From Coemansia sp. RSA 922 (lineage: Eukaryota; Kickxellomycota; Kickxellomycetes; Kickxellales; Kickxellaceae), in NCBI GenBank assembly GCA_027577415.1, contig JANBQS010000007.1, forward strand, positions 1 to 64,000: a DNA stretch of 64,000 bases. Direction: 5' to 3'. Shown here piece after piece: positions 9,052 through 17,906 of this stretch. The translations under genes were made by a program, and so were the position numbers. Below the pieces are notes generated by a model, which was not told the origin of the DNA, searched no databases, and saw nothing but the letters and a program-made list of their open reading frames with translations. Numbering within the stretch: the stretch's first letter is position 1; each line of letters starts with the position of its first letter.

Positions 9052-9817
9052 CTAGACTGTAATCTCTGCCATGGGCACATCCTCTACGCCGTCCTTGTAC
9101 TCGGGGCTGGGCTTGCTAGTGGTAGACAGCGGCAGGTTGGCAGCTGCGCGGCCATAGTAGGCAATGAGGCCGAGCTGCAAGGCGCACAGGGCAGCGCCAA
9201 TGGCGTTGGGGAACAGCATGAAGGCGTCGTTGTGTATATGGCCATACACCGACCACAGCACGTTATTGAAGAACGCCAACAGAGCGACCGAGGGCAGCAG
9301 CACGGAGGCGTCTTGCAGGCGTATGACGTTGCCGATCTGGCTCAGCGGCGAGGCCAAAAAGATCAGCGACATGAGGCAGCACACCAGGCTGAATGCATAC
9401 TCGGCACGGGGGTCAGTCGAATGGTCCACGTAGGCTATCATCAGCAGACCGGAGACCAGTGTAAGTAGGAACCTGGTTTCCACGTAGCGGGAGTTGGCGT
9501 ACCACCAGAAACACAGGAGAATGTATATCGAAATAATCGTTCCTAGCGTGTTTACGAATACTATTGTCTGGTCTTCTTTGAGCAACCCGTATTTTAACCA
9601 TAAAACTGAACTAAACCGGTTTATTAGTACGTTTTGGAGTTAGAGCTTTTATGTTTTTGTGTGTGTGTGATGTTTACCTTAGAAAGGAGACGAGGAACTG
9701 GAGGATGGGTACGCTGGTTCGTGTTCTCTGAGCTTTTCGTAATAAGGATACTATGGAGAGCTGGCTAATGAACATGGCTATTGTCACGGCTGACGCCAAA
9801 ACCGAAATCGTGGTCAT
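9052..9817 (-). CDS. SWEET (MtN3/saliva) sugar transporter, two exons
   Basis: Predicted seven-helix bidirectional sugar carrier of 232 residues, in plasma or internal membrane. Exon 1 runs 9817-9678 and exon 2 9610-9052. The intron (9677-9611, 67 nt, GTAAAC...TTTAG) joins the frame into FLVSFLSSVLWLKYGLLKED, the hallmark end of the first MtN3 repeat (W-x-x-YG). Without the first exon the protein would lack helices 1-2. The second repeat is clear: IFLASPLSQIGNVIR, then FFNNVLWSVYGH and a PNAIGAALCALQLGLI helix. The first exon supplies the first helix and a basic loop (LLRKAQRTRTSVP). The C-terminal tail is short and acidic. SWEET genes are uncommon in Dikarya and more often seen in early-diverging fungi. 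Substrate cannot be read from sequence. Confidence 0.85.
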
Positions 9818-9942
9818 TTTTTAAAAAGAGAGAATAAAATGCAAAATAAAAAATAAATTCTTGAAAGACAAAGAGTCTATTTTTATGTGACACTATTTTT
9901 TTTTTTTTGTCAATCACTCAACAACTAAAAAAAAACTTCAAT

Positions 9943-11043
9943 CTATGGGCGACGTCTATGACGCTCAGTACTCCGAGATCTATATTCTCTTCTATACCAG
10001 GAGTCATCTCTGCGGCGATGCGAGCGTCTAGAGTCACTGTCACTGTCATCATGGTGTCTTGATCTTTCGCGACGGTCCTCCCCCCTGTGTCTGCTCGGCG
10101 ACCGACCGTAGCGTCTACGCACAGCAGCAGCCGCGGCCAGGCGTGGACCGTATTTGGCGTCCACCTGGGCCTGCAATTCGCGCAGTCGACGGGTCAGCGC
10201 ACTATCAGCCTCGCTGGGTGCAGGATTGACATTGCCTAGTACCGGCCACGCGAGACCCGTCCCCGGCGTAGGGTACCCTGACTGGACTCGAGCAGCCATC
10301 GGGTCGGCGCTACTAGGCAACGACGCCATAGCAGCCAGCGTAGGCACCTGTACCATGACTGGAGGGGGAATGGCGGGGCGAGGCGGCTTATTAATAGCGT
10401 TCTTCGAGTGATTAACCTTCAATGGACGGTCTGCCAACATCATACCATTCATCTGTAGGGCGGCTTGGGCGGTGGGCATATCGGCAAACTCCACAAATGC
10501 GAACCTCGTGGGCTGTAGCCCGTCACCGGCCATTTTGACGTAGGCTACTGGTCCGCAAGCCGAAAAGAAATCCATCAACTGTTGCTCCACCACGTTTGAC
10601 GCAATATTACCCACATAAATCGTACGCGATATTTCTTCGGCTTTTGTCGGATCGAATTGCAAAATAGACGGGTGAATTACCGAAGCCAAGTTAGCTGGAA
10701 TAGCGTGCATGGGACGTCGGTTCATCATGGCTACTACTGACGGGTTGGCTAGGGGCATTGCATGTGCGCCGGTCGGTCTGAGGCCAAGTGTGGCAATGGC
10801 TGGAAGAGCAATGTCTTCGCTGACTACAAGCGCGCGGTCTCCAAGCTCGGTGCCGGAGAGATATAAGGCGGCTTTAATATTTTGTGCATCTTGAAACTCT
10901 ACCAAAGCTTCTTGTACTTCGGGGTTTATATGGCTCGGGTGTAGGTCTAATTGGACTAGGTCGCCTAGGAAAGAAAATAACTTGCTGAGAATCGCACTGT
11001 CCACATGCCTCGATATGTTTGTTACTTTAACGCTACCCGTCAT
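9943..11043 (-). CDS. SREK1-like SR-related splicing factor
   Basis: Nuclear RNA-binding protein of 366 residues. The ATG at 11043 (MTGSVKVTNISRHV) is chosen because it abuts the first RRM; an upstream ATG adds ten residues. RRM1 spans about residues 3-75 (VKVTNIS as RNP2-like). RRM2 spans about 136-205, with TIYVGNIA and RFAFVEFADM as RNP motifs. The linker DPTKAEEISRTIYVGN and the stretch AGDGLQPTRFAFVEFAD, followed by ADRPLKVNHSKNAI, are characteristic of SREK1/SRrp86. The C-terminus is an RS-rich, Arg/Asp-rich tail (RRSHRRRDDSWYRREYRSRS). The first RRM is degenerate, as in SREK1. A Pro-rich linker separates RRM2 from the tail. Expected role: modulating splice-site choice. Confidence 0.85.
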   Translation of the reverse strand: MTGSVKVTNISRHVDSAILSKLFSFLGDLVQLDLHPSHINPEVQEALVEFQDAQNIKAALYLSGTELGDRALVVSEDIALPAIATLGLRPTGAHAMPLANPSVVAMMNRRPMHAIPANLASVIHPSILQFDPTKAEEISRTIYVGNIASNVVEQQLMDFFSACGPVAYVKMAGDGLQPTRFAFVEFADMPTAQAALQMNGMMLADRPLKVNHSKNAINKPPRPAIPPPVMVQVPTLAAMASLPSSADPMAARVQSGYPTPGTGLAWPVLGNVNPAPSEADSALTRRLRELQAQVDAKYGPRLAAAAAVRRRYGRSPSRHRGEDRRERSRHHDDSDSDSRRSHRRRDDSWYRREYRSRSTERHRRRP

Positions 11044-11290
11044 TATTATTTTTTTTATGTTGAGTGATTTCAATAGTGTAGGAAAAAAAAAACACGAAAC
11101 AAGAACACAAAAGAATTTATGTGGACGTGAAGAACAAAAATTGGGTTGTGAGCTACGGTGATCAAGATTATTGGCTCAAGTTGCTATTAGGAGGCTTGAA
11201 ATCGCACAATCGCCCTTCAACAGTATTTTTTTTATCTATGCTAACCGTTTTTTTATAATTTATTTTTCATCTCTTGACCTGAATTTCAAA

Positions 11291-11611
11291 ATGACTGACT
11301 ACAGCAAGGAGTTTACCTGTGTTGACCAGGGCGCTTGCATTGCATGTCCCAGCAGCGATTTGTCCCTTACGTACTGTAAACTCAATGGCTATAAGCAAGA
11401 GGTAGCCTGCGAGTGGAACGGAGGCGTGCCCAAAGAATACCAGGACGCGCACCCACTGCCTGACTATATTGCCTGCCAAAACCCGGTGGAGCTTAACCGC
11501 AGACTATTCTTCCGGAACCAACTCATATTCATAGTCTTTGGCGTCATCGCATTTGCAGTTTACAGCTGGCGGAGAAGAAAGTTGCGTGGTAATGGATACT
11601 CGACTGTTTAG
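11291..11611 (+). CDS. JTB-like single-pass membrane protein
   Basis: Small protein of 106 residues resembling the jumping-translocation-breakpoint (JTB) family. The ATG at 11291 (MTDYSKEFTC) is preferred over the upstream frame, which codes AT-rich sequence. The N-terminal part has paired cysteines: FTCVDQGACIACPSSD, then YCKLNGYKQEVAC and IACQ. The animal family has the same order, a CxxC, a C-x2-TGY and a CRSA-like pair before the membrane segment. A single helix (QLIFIVFGVIAFAVYSW) is followed by a basic stop-transfer RRRKLR, giving an outside-in orientation. No clear cleavable signal precedes the Cys domain. It converges on the gene at 11678-12001, with 66 bp between. Confidence 0.65.
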   Translation: MTDYSKEFTCVDQGACIACPSSDLSLTYCKLNGYKQEVACEWNGGVPKEYQDAHPLPDYIACQNPVELNRRLFFRNQLIFIVFGVIAFAVYSWRRRKLRGNGYSTV

Positions 11612-11677
11612 AGACAAAAAAAAGTGTAATATATATTTGTAGTAACATTGACAAACCTATGCTAAAAGTATTCTACA

Positions 11678-12001
11678 CTACTCTTTTTTTTCATTCTCTA
11701 ATGGAGGATTGAGGAGTTCCAAATGCGTGTTGTCGCATATGACCAGGTTCAAGCGGCCGTCAATCATGTCAAGTGCTGGTGGCCTGCTTTCAAATGGGGA
11801 CACTTCGAATACCGTTTTCTTTTCATGGTGGATTATGTTAACCTCGGATATGTTTATATGACCTTTAATTTTCTTGGCAACATACTCCTTGAGGTCTTCG
11901 ATACACATTTGTGACACCAATTCATTATATGTGATCACACATGTCTTTGCTTCAACATTACCAATATGGGCACATATGTGTAGTTCTAATTTATCAGCCA
12001 T
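11678..12001 (-). CDS. Small orphan protein, ~95-aa family (107 aa)
   Basis: Function unknown. From the ATG at 12001 the frame starts MADKLELHICAHIGN, then AKTCVITYNEL, a helix (CIEDLKEYVAKKIKG), then INISEVNIIHH, TVFEVS and a last strand GRLNLVICDN. Two strands, a helix and further strands is the order of a ubiquitin-like beta-grasp domain, which is also the shape of N-terminal headers of Crinkler-type proteins. That link is an inference from pattern, not sequence identity. No signal peptide. The upstream flank has a GA-repeat (12057-12085), a CTTTTTTTATTCC stretch and CCGTTGACTGAAAGC near 12153, echoing the TTGACTGCAA motif of other members. Confidence 0.55.
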   Translation of the reverse strand: MADKLELHICAHIGNVEAKTCVITYNELVSQMCIEDLKEYVAKKIKGHINISEVNIIHHEKKTVFEVSPFESRPPALDMIDGRLNLVICDNTHLELLNPPLENEKKE

Positions 12002-13340
12002 CGTCAATTGTCCAAGTACTGTAGTAATAAAATATGGTAAGCAATTGAAGAGGAAGAAAAGAGAGAGAGAGAGAAGAGAAGGCGTGTGATGGGCTTTAAT
12101 AGAGCTGCTCCCTTTTTTTATTCCTTTCGTTCCTCTTTCTTCAGTCATGGCTGGTTCCGTTGACTGAAAGCACTCCCCCAACAGTCAGCAACACATCCTG
12201 CGGCTTTCGTGAGCTCTGACTTAGAGCACATGTCTAATCAATCAACAATGCTGATTAAATCTATGAGACTTTGCCAATTTGAGTAGGATGCTAGCACGAA
12301 TCTCTCACAAGTGGATGGCTCCATCTACATCTCATGATCAAGTATCATCAGCAGCCAGCTACAGACAACGACGCCAATTCCTCAGCTGCACCCGTTATTC
12401 CATTCATTGTGGCATGAAATATTGTTTCGTCTAATAAGTTTTTCGGCATTACCAAATAGGGGGTTTCAAAGTTCTACTTGGGTAATAATAATAAAATTGT
12501 GCTTAATGTTTGTGCCACAAAAAAAACGAGATGGAGGCTGGTAGTGGACAAGAAATTCATAGAAGCTCACAACTCATACCAGTGGATTGGACACTGAATG
12601 TCATACGAAGAACCCTTCATTGTTGCTCCTCGCTCATTTTCTCCCTCTTTCTTTTCTTTTCCCCCCAAGTATGCCTACAATAAAGCGCCCAAAAAGGAGA
12701 ACATACCCTTTTCCGCCACCAAATATTTAATAAGGGACGCTTTTTTGGTCGGTCAAAAAGCAGAGACACTAATTGAAGCTGTGCTAATGTCTACTCTTGT
12801 GTTTTCATAATATATTCTATCAAAGCAGAATAAAAAGTCCAAAAAGAACATTCTTGCTAGAGTATGTCTTGTTCATGGTTTTTTTTCTACGTGAATAAAT
12901 GCCTGGTGTGCTTGGAGGAGCCTTAGTTCACTGTCAATAGGCATCCGCTGCACTGGCAAGTCTCGCAAAAAAAAAATTCAAAGAAAATCAGAGAAATGCA
13001 CTCTTTGTCCAGTTTTTACTTCCAAAGGCGACCTTGGTAGCATTTCCTCCAATTTTCTTATATCCCTACTCCATTTATATTTTCTGCAAGTAAAACGTGT
13101 TGTAGTTGATTGGCCCATGGTTCACAATCAATGTCTTTTTTGCAGCCTTTAGCAAGTCTCGCTGTTAATTGCAAAAAGAAAAACAGGTGAAAACAGGTAA
13201 AAATCGATACCTGTTGTTTGGCTTTCGCTGTACTTGATTGGTTCATTGCTCACAGTCAATGGTTTTTTTTTGCAGCGCCTGAAAGTGTTGCAAAAAAAAA
13301 AATTGCCAAAGAAAATCAGGCAATAAGCGCACTTGCCGCC
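12002..13340. other. Long intergenic region with motif copies
   Basis: Contains a block at about 12691-12725 starting AAAAAGGAGAACATACCC and continuing CCGCCACCAAA, which recurs at 18997-19030 and, more loosely, at 14293 and 17528. Near 13100 and 13235 there are two related TTGATTGG...CAATCAATG / CAGTCAATGG segments each followed by TTTTTTGCAGC and a GCAAAAA run, suggesting a local duplication. A 70-codon frame at 12598 overlaps the motif and looks like chance. Confidence 0.45.
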
Positions 13341-13364
13341 CAACCACCTCATAAAAGGCGTCTG
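13341..13364 (+). promoter_or_regulatory. Core promoter of the 13443 gene
   Basis: CAACCACCTCATAAAAGGCG followed by TCTG, about 90 bp before the ATG at 13443. It matches the cassettes at 14563, 17795, 19283 and, on the minus strand, 986. ATAAAA would be the TATA box; the following leader is pyrimidine-rich. Confidence 0.65.
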
Positions 13365-13442
13365 CCATGCCCATCTCTCTTGCTTCTCTATTTTTCCATA
13401 CTACTTTCTCCCACTTTTGGAATAGCTCTCATCTTTTTTCTT

Positions 13443-13847
13443 ATGTCTGACGAAGGACTAATTCCTTACATTTGCGTTAATGATGAGCTCGTATTAACGG
13501 GCCTAATTAAAGTGAAGCCTACATTGTTAAAGTCATTTGCTCAGTTCCAAGGCCAAGAGAGTGGATGTATTAAAGGTAGTGGTATCGTAATGACAGCCAA
13601 CTACAGACAAATTCAGCTAAATTGCGACGGGATAGAGCTGGGAGAATGGGGTATTAATCATAATGATTTGTATCCCTCGTGTGCATATATTCTTATTGGA
13701 AAAGTATCATCAATTAATGAACTTCGAGAAAAGAGCAAATCCTCTACCGACAAACCTCTGTTGCCAAGCTGCTTAATCGATCCTTCCACTTTAACTAGAG
13801 TGGCAAATGGAATTGTCGAGGAGTTGAGGATGCAGGCGTTAGCGTAA
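13443..13847 (+). CDS. Small orphan protein, MSD-start family (134 aa)
   Basis: Function unknown. The start ATG (MSDEGLIPYICVNDE) follows the family core promoter by about 90 bp. The N-terminus resembles the paralogues at 14680 (YFIYVDD), 17907 (YFMYVDE) and 19408 (HFLYFDE). A middle QLNCDGIELGEWGINHND segment and SCAYILIGKV parallel HNGFTNFKKEGCMFFLAIR of the 14680 gene. The ending after LTRVANGIVEELR differs from the others. The frame stops just after GCGTTAGC then GTAACT, so a splice to a downstream exon is possible (AATACAG at about 14026-14031 precedes an open stretch), but I cannot confirm it. No signal peptide. Confidence 0.6.
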   Translation: MSDEGLIPYICVNDELVLTGLIKVKPTLLKSFAQFQGQESGCIKGSGIVMTANYRQIQLNCDGIELGEWGINHNDLYPSCAYILIGKVSSINELREKSKSSTDKPLLPSCLIDPSTLTRVANGIVEELRMQALA

Positions 13848-14292
13848 CTGTCAAACGCAGAGTAAACAACGCTAGTTCTCCTGGCCACTCTCAATTCAAG
13901 AAAGGGGGTACAACAAGTTATTCTCCAAGTATGACCTAGTTAACAACTACCACATTTAGAGGTTAGAGTTTTATTTTTGTTTTTGACAACATGAATATAT
14001 TTATAGTACCCTCTATAATTTTTCAATACAGATCGTTACTATGGTCATTACATATTACGAGGCAGAGGTCGACATGCTTAGCTCTGCTACTAGACAGCGC
14101 ATGTAGTATATTGTAACATTGTATAATGAACACTTTATTTTCAAAAATTATTCCACTTTATTACTTATTCCATTTTCTTACATAGCCCACACTAATGTAT
14201 TTAGGACCAAACATCATGTGCCCAAGCACTGCATAGCTTTTTCTTTTCTAATACACTCTTTTCATTATTGACCATCCTACAATACCGCAGCC
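13848..14292. other. 3' flank of the 13443 gene; possible unconfirmed exon
   Basis: An acceptor-like TTTTTCAATACAG ends at 14031 and is followed by about 75 nt open in one frame (IVTMVITYYEAEVD). It may be a C-terminal exon of the upstream gene, as found for the 17907 gene, but phase and homology are not convincing. Confidence 0.2.
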
Positions 14293-14520
14293 TAAAAGAA
14301 AAACACATTCTTCTACCACTTTCAAAGAAAAATTCTAAAGGGCGCCTTTTGGCTTATAATGACACGAAAAGCAATTCAGATACCAATAGAACCACTGCAT
14401 GAAGATGCTCTTTGAGTAAAAGTATCCGAAACAGGCAGCAATTTATTAGTCGTGTTTCTAAATCCGAATCTGTTATTCCACGTCGAACAAAGCACACAAC
14501 CCTAGGCCCACATTCTGAGA
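14293..14520 (+). repeat. Conserved distal 5' flank, copy upstream of the 14680 gene
   Basis: Closely matches 17528-17750. A shared core, AGTAAAAGTATCCGAAACAG followed by GCAGCAATTTATTAG, is identical in both, as are ATCCGAA/TTCCGAA and CTGTTATTCCACGT further on. A more diverged copy lies at 18997-19150 (ATAGAACCACT shared). Such duplicated upstream DNA argues that gene and promoter were duplicated together. Confidence 0.75.
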
Positions 14521-14562
14521 AAATGCTAAACTTCACCTGCTCAGCAAAAACGATTCTTACAC

Positions 14563-14587
14563 CTCAACTGCCTCATAAAAGGTGCCT
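14563..14587 (+). promoter_or_regulatory. Core promoter of the 14680 gene
   Basis: CTCAACTGCCTCATAAAAGG then TGCCTGA, about 105 bp before the ATG. Same cassette as at 13341 and 17795, preceded by CGATTCTTACA, which is also present before the 17795 copy. Confidence 0.65.
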
Positions 14588-14679
14588 GAATGGCCCTCCC
14601 TTTCTATTTCTGTATCATTACTTCTATCCTCACTTTCAGCAATAACTAAAAAAAATAACTTAATACTACCCCAGTTAGT

Positions 14680-15138
14680 ATGCTTGATGCAGCCTATTTA
14701 TACTTTATTTACGTTGATGATGCTCTAAACTTTCACTGCGATTCCAAAGTACTCCAGGCCAACATTCCCATCTTTGATATAGGTCGTTTAAAGGAAGGCT
14801 ATAAGCTGGAAGATGGAAGCGCAAGAGACGTACCATATTATCACAGTTACATTCAAGTAGATGAAATGGGAAATAGACTAGTGGGCCATAATGGATTCAC
14901 TAATTTCAAAAAAGAAGGGTGCATGTTTTTCCTAGCCATTAGGAGTCTCTTTATTGACAATTTTACAGATGGGGGCAATATTTTTCAATTGCATGGGTAT
15001 AATCAACATAGGGGTGAAGATGGTACCCTCTTGGGCGAACTATCTCAAGAGCATCTAGCAAAGTTACGCGATGCATCATCAAATGTCAAGGAATGGATAC
15101 CCAGTCCCCCCATTAGGCCATTGGGAGCGCCATATTAG
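14680..15138 (+). CDS. Small orphan protein, MSD-start family, probably truncated (152 aa)
   Basis: Function unknown. MLDAAYLYFIYVDDAL opens the protein, with later YYHSYIQVDEMGNRLVGHNG and CMFFLAIRSLFIDNF, and an end LRDASSNVKEWIPSPPIRP. The 17907 paralogue shows the same order: YYNQLDAEGNSLTNWHM, CRFFVLCRESLIDKV, EAANNCNNIWIPKPHFR. In that paralogue the frame continues through an intron into a second exon. Here a TAG at 15136-15138 stops translation two codons before the corresponding donor position (ATT|GTATTT at 15145), although an open second exon survives at 15242-15445. This may be a real nonsense mutation or an assembly error. Lacks the terminal Cys module if the stop is real. Confidence 0.65.
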   Translation: MLDAAYLYFIYVDDALNFHCDSKVLQANIPIFDIGRLKEGYKLEDGSARDVPYYHSYIQVDEMGNRLVGHNGFTNFKKEGCMFFLAIRSLFIDNFTDGGNIFQLHGYNQHRGEDGTLLGELSQEHLAKLRDASSNVKEWIPSPPIRPLGAPY

Positions 15139-15241
15139 AGAATTGTATTTACAATGTTCCACTCCTGTGCCATTAGTTCTTTTTTAGAGACAACTGATAT
15201 TAAAATGAACACCTTACAATATATATTTTCTCTCTCAACAG

Positions 15242-15445
15242 GAATGTGGAGACGGACAGTGTAATGTAGCATGCATCAAGAACACTGAAGAAAGTCATTG
15301 TGGCACTGTACCAATATTATTTAGGTTCCAAAAAGAGACATTTAGATCTGGAACCTTGAAACAAACTGTAATTTGCGCTTATGCAATCCACACGGAAAGC
15401 CGAGTAGTGTCACATGTGGATGCTTCATATAAGATCAACATTTGA
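15242..15445 (+). pseudogene. Stranded second exon of the 14680 gene
   Basis: After the acceptor CTCTCTCAACAG (ending 15241) the frame stays open for 67 codons to TGA. It begins ECGDGQCNVACIKNTEES and includes SGTLKQTVICAYAIHTES. It matches the second exon of the 17907 gene (VTCTKNIGGSPC... and FKARC). Phase 0 would fit only by reading through the TAG at 15136. I therefore mark it as a relic, though a rare read-through or an unseen donor is possible. Confidence 0.55.
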
Positions 15446-15842
15446 TTAAGTTTGATATCACACAGTGATATCAGTGACTTGTGCTCCTGGTGATGATCAT
15501 AGTATTTGTTCATGTATTTATATCCTTGCCTGTCCAGCTTCTAGGGAAGGAATTAGGAAGAATCATTTCTTTCCGTTTTAATATTTATTAATTTGATACT
15601 CTTATAACAAACCAACTAAATTACTAGATGGTAATATTTTGGAATCCACATGAGGTGTTACTTTGTTTTTTTTTTTTTTTGACAAAACTATTGGTGAGTA
15701 CTCTATAAATATCTTGCCGGACTCAATGTCCTGGTCTTTTGTACTAAAACAAGAGGAATATAGTATAGACTAATTTCTAATTAATAGCCACAGTTTCAGG
15801 GTAAGTTGTCAAAAACAGGCATGGACAAGGTGCTGGTTTTTT

Positions 15843-16401
15843 TTACTGGAATCTACCAACATGGAAATAGGAATTGCACCCTCTAAGCTGTATGTCAATT
15901 TGCTCTGAGTTTGAATCTGACATGTCTTGCAAGCCAAGTGCCGATAAACTAGGCAACAAAGCTGGAGATAGCACTGCTCTGGTAAGGTAACTGCATGAGA
16001 CTCACATTTTTGCTGGGAAGTTTGACATAGGTGGCAGTAGAGGCGTAGGGACCAATTCGGGAAACTTGTAAATTTCAGGCTCCTTAGGAACTTCTATGCA
16101 GCTAGGCGTCATCGGCGCTGGAGATGAAGACAAGGGCGTCAGGGAATTCAGTGACGACGAGGGCAGATTGCGTGTCGGCTGGAGAGGTGGGTGAGTCTAC
16201 TATGCTGGAAAAGATAAACATGAACGCAACACTAAAAATAAGAACAATTAGCGAAAAGGCAAGCATGACAATAAAGCAACTGACAACGAGTACAGCCGCC
16301 AAACACAAATGAGCCTCCTGCACCAGCTTGTTGGTGGCTGGAAGTCGCAAGCTGATCCAGCAGCTGCAAAGAATAAAAAATAGAACCAAGAAAAGGAACA
16401 T
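15843..16401 (-). CDS. Possible membrane-protein gene, frame interrupted
   Basis: From the ATG at 16401 the frame begins with a hydrophobic signal-like run (MFLFLVLFFILCSCW). About 40 residues later comes a long membrane span (AAVLVVSCFIVMLAFSLIVLI, then FSVAFMFIF). It stops at 16102. Another frame of the same strand, overlapping from about 16190 down, is open and coding-like: SSSPAPMTPSCIEVPKEPEI, then KFPELVPTPLLPPMSNFPAK. It continues after a GTGAGT...TTACCAG segment of 27 nt into SPALLPSLSALGLQDMSDSN and a TAA at 15843. A TATATAG box sits about 130 bp upstream. Either there is an intron I cannot place, or the gene has a frameshift. Product unknown: single or double-span protein with a Pro/Ser-rich tail. 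Confidence 0.35.
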
Positions 16402-17527
16402 TATCAAAATAAAGAAAGGGAATACTTTGGTGTTGCTGCTAAGAAAGTATTAATAATTTAAATATTTGGAAGATATAGTTTGGAACAATAGGAAAAAGCA
16501 GGCCTTGTGACCAGGTCTATATATCCACCAACCTGTTCTTTTCAAAATGAAGCATATGGAACCAGCAGCGAGGAGGGGCGTAGTCTATGAGATTTGTTTG
16601 GGAAGTGGTGCTGCCATTTCTCACAAAATCTGCACAAAGCGTGTATTTCCTGTATCCTTAGCTGCCGTTGAATATCACAGACTGTACTCTGTGGGGTGAA
16701 CCTGTAGCTAAAAATAGCTCACAGCATATATGTGTGGATCCTTTCTTCCCACTTGCCAAATTAAACCAACTTGGTCTGTTTAGAAAAAAGTTGGGGCAAT
16801 CATCCAGTACTACGCGCCATTAGTTGGGGTAACAGACAAACTTATTTACCCCAAGAGTGTGCTTGTCAAAGGAATCATTGAAAAAGAGTGGCAATACCGT
16901 CGCAGTTTGAAGCGCAATGACTTTGGGCGCAGCAAGGCGTGGAGTTGGTTTCACTGATGCCACACACATATCCCCACATTTCTCAAAAGCGTAAGGTGTT
17001 CTAAATTTGTCCCCCTCTTGGGTACTTCTAAAAATATATTGGGAAGCTGGAATATCGGCATAGCGATTCTAAAAGGTTAGATTTCCATTGAAGCCCCTCA
17101 TTCCTTGTCAGCAATGACAGGTACATGGTAGTGTAGCTTTAAGAGCTGACTTATGTTCCATGCTGTGGGGCGCCTTCAATTCTTTGGCTATAAAAGATTC
17201 GGACATATCCAGTGGCTTCTACAGAATATTTCCTTAAAGTGGGTATACTTTCTTACACAAATAGCATTATGAGTAGTACAGCGAATAAAAGTAAGAAGAC
17301 AAAAACTTCACCTATTACTTCAACAACATTGATAAAAGAACACATGATAATTCTCAAATAGGTTCTATTATTGCCAAGTGTTCTAGCGACCATCCTCCCC
17401 TTTTCAAATTGAGCCTTGCACTCCACAATCCTATGGAATTAGGCGGCAAATGCCATGCAAAAATTTGTGCATTGCCTTTCCTCTTCCAACCTACCATTTT
17501 CTTGGCCGTGCTTGCGATGCGTCATTC
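16402..17527. other. Intergenic region; one TATA-like element, no supported gene
   Basis: GGCTATAAAAGATTCGG at about 17188 lies some 75 bp before an ATG at 17269 that opens only 30 codons (MSSTANKSKKTK...). This may be a promoter remnant of another family copy. No other frame is credible. Confidence 0.3.
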
Positions 17528-17750
17528 AAAAAGGAAAACACGCCTTTTTGCCACCAAAGAAAAATTCGAAAGGGCACCCTTTAGCTGATAATGCGATTAA
17601 GGGCAATTCGGATACCCGTAGAACCACTAATGGCGGATATTCTTTGAGTAAAAGTATCCGAAACAGGCAGCAATTTATTAGTAGTGTTTTTAATTCCGAA
17701 TCTGTTATTCCACGTTGAACAAAGCACGCAACCCTTGGCACACATTAAGA
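17528..17750 (+). repeat. Conserved distal 5' flank, copy upstream of the 17907 gene
   Basis: Pairs with 14293-14520; see the shared AGTAAAAGTATCCGAAACAG core. It also includes AAAAAGGAAAACACGCC followed by TTTTTGCCACCAAAG, the presumptive upstream motif also found at 12691 and 18997. Confidence 0.75.
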
Positions 17751-17794
17751 AAAAGTGACAGATTTTGCCTTTTCTACAATAGCAATTCTTACAA

Positions 17795-17820
17795 ATCAAC
17801 CACCTTATAATAGGCGCCTG
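17795..17820 (+). promoter_or_regulatory. Core promoter of the 17907 gene
   Basis: ATCAACCACCTTATAATAGG then CGCCTG, about 100 bp before the ATG. Preceded by CAATTCTTACAA. Same cassette as at 13341, 14563 and 19283. Confidence 0.65.
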
Positions 17821-17906
17821 AAAGATCCTTCCCCTTATTATTTTTTACTTTTGTATTATTGCTGCTATCATTGTTTTCTGCAATTTTTGATACTATCCCA
17901 TTTACT

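Noticed and set aside
12598..12810. 70-codon plus-strand frame (MSYEEPFIV...)
   Set aside because: Overlaps the conserved upstream motif at 12691, so the sequence is better explained as regulatory DNA.
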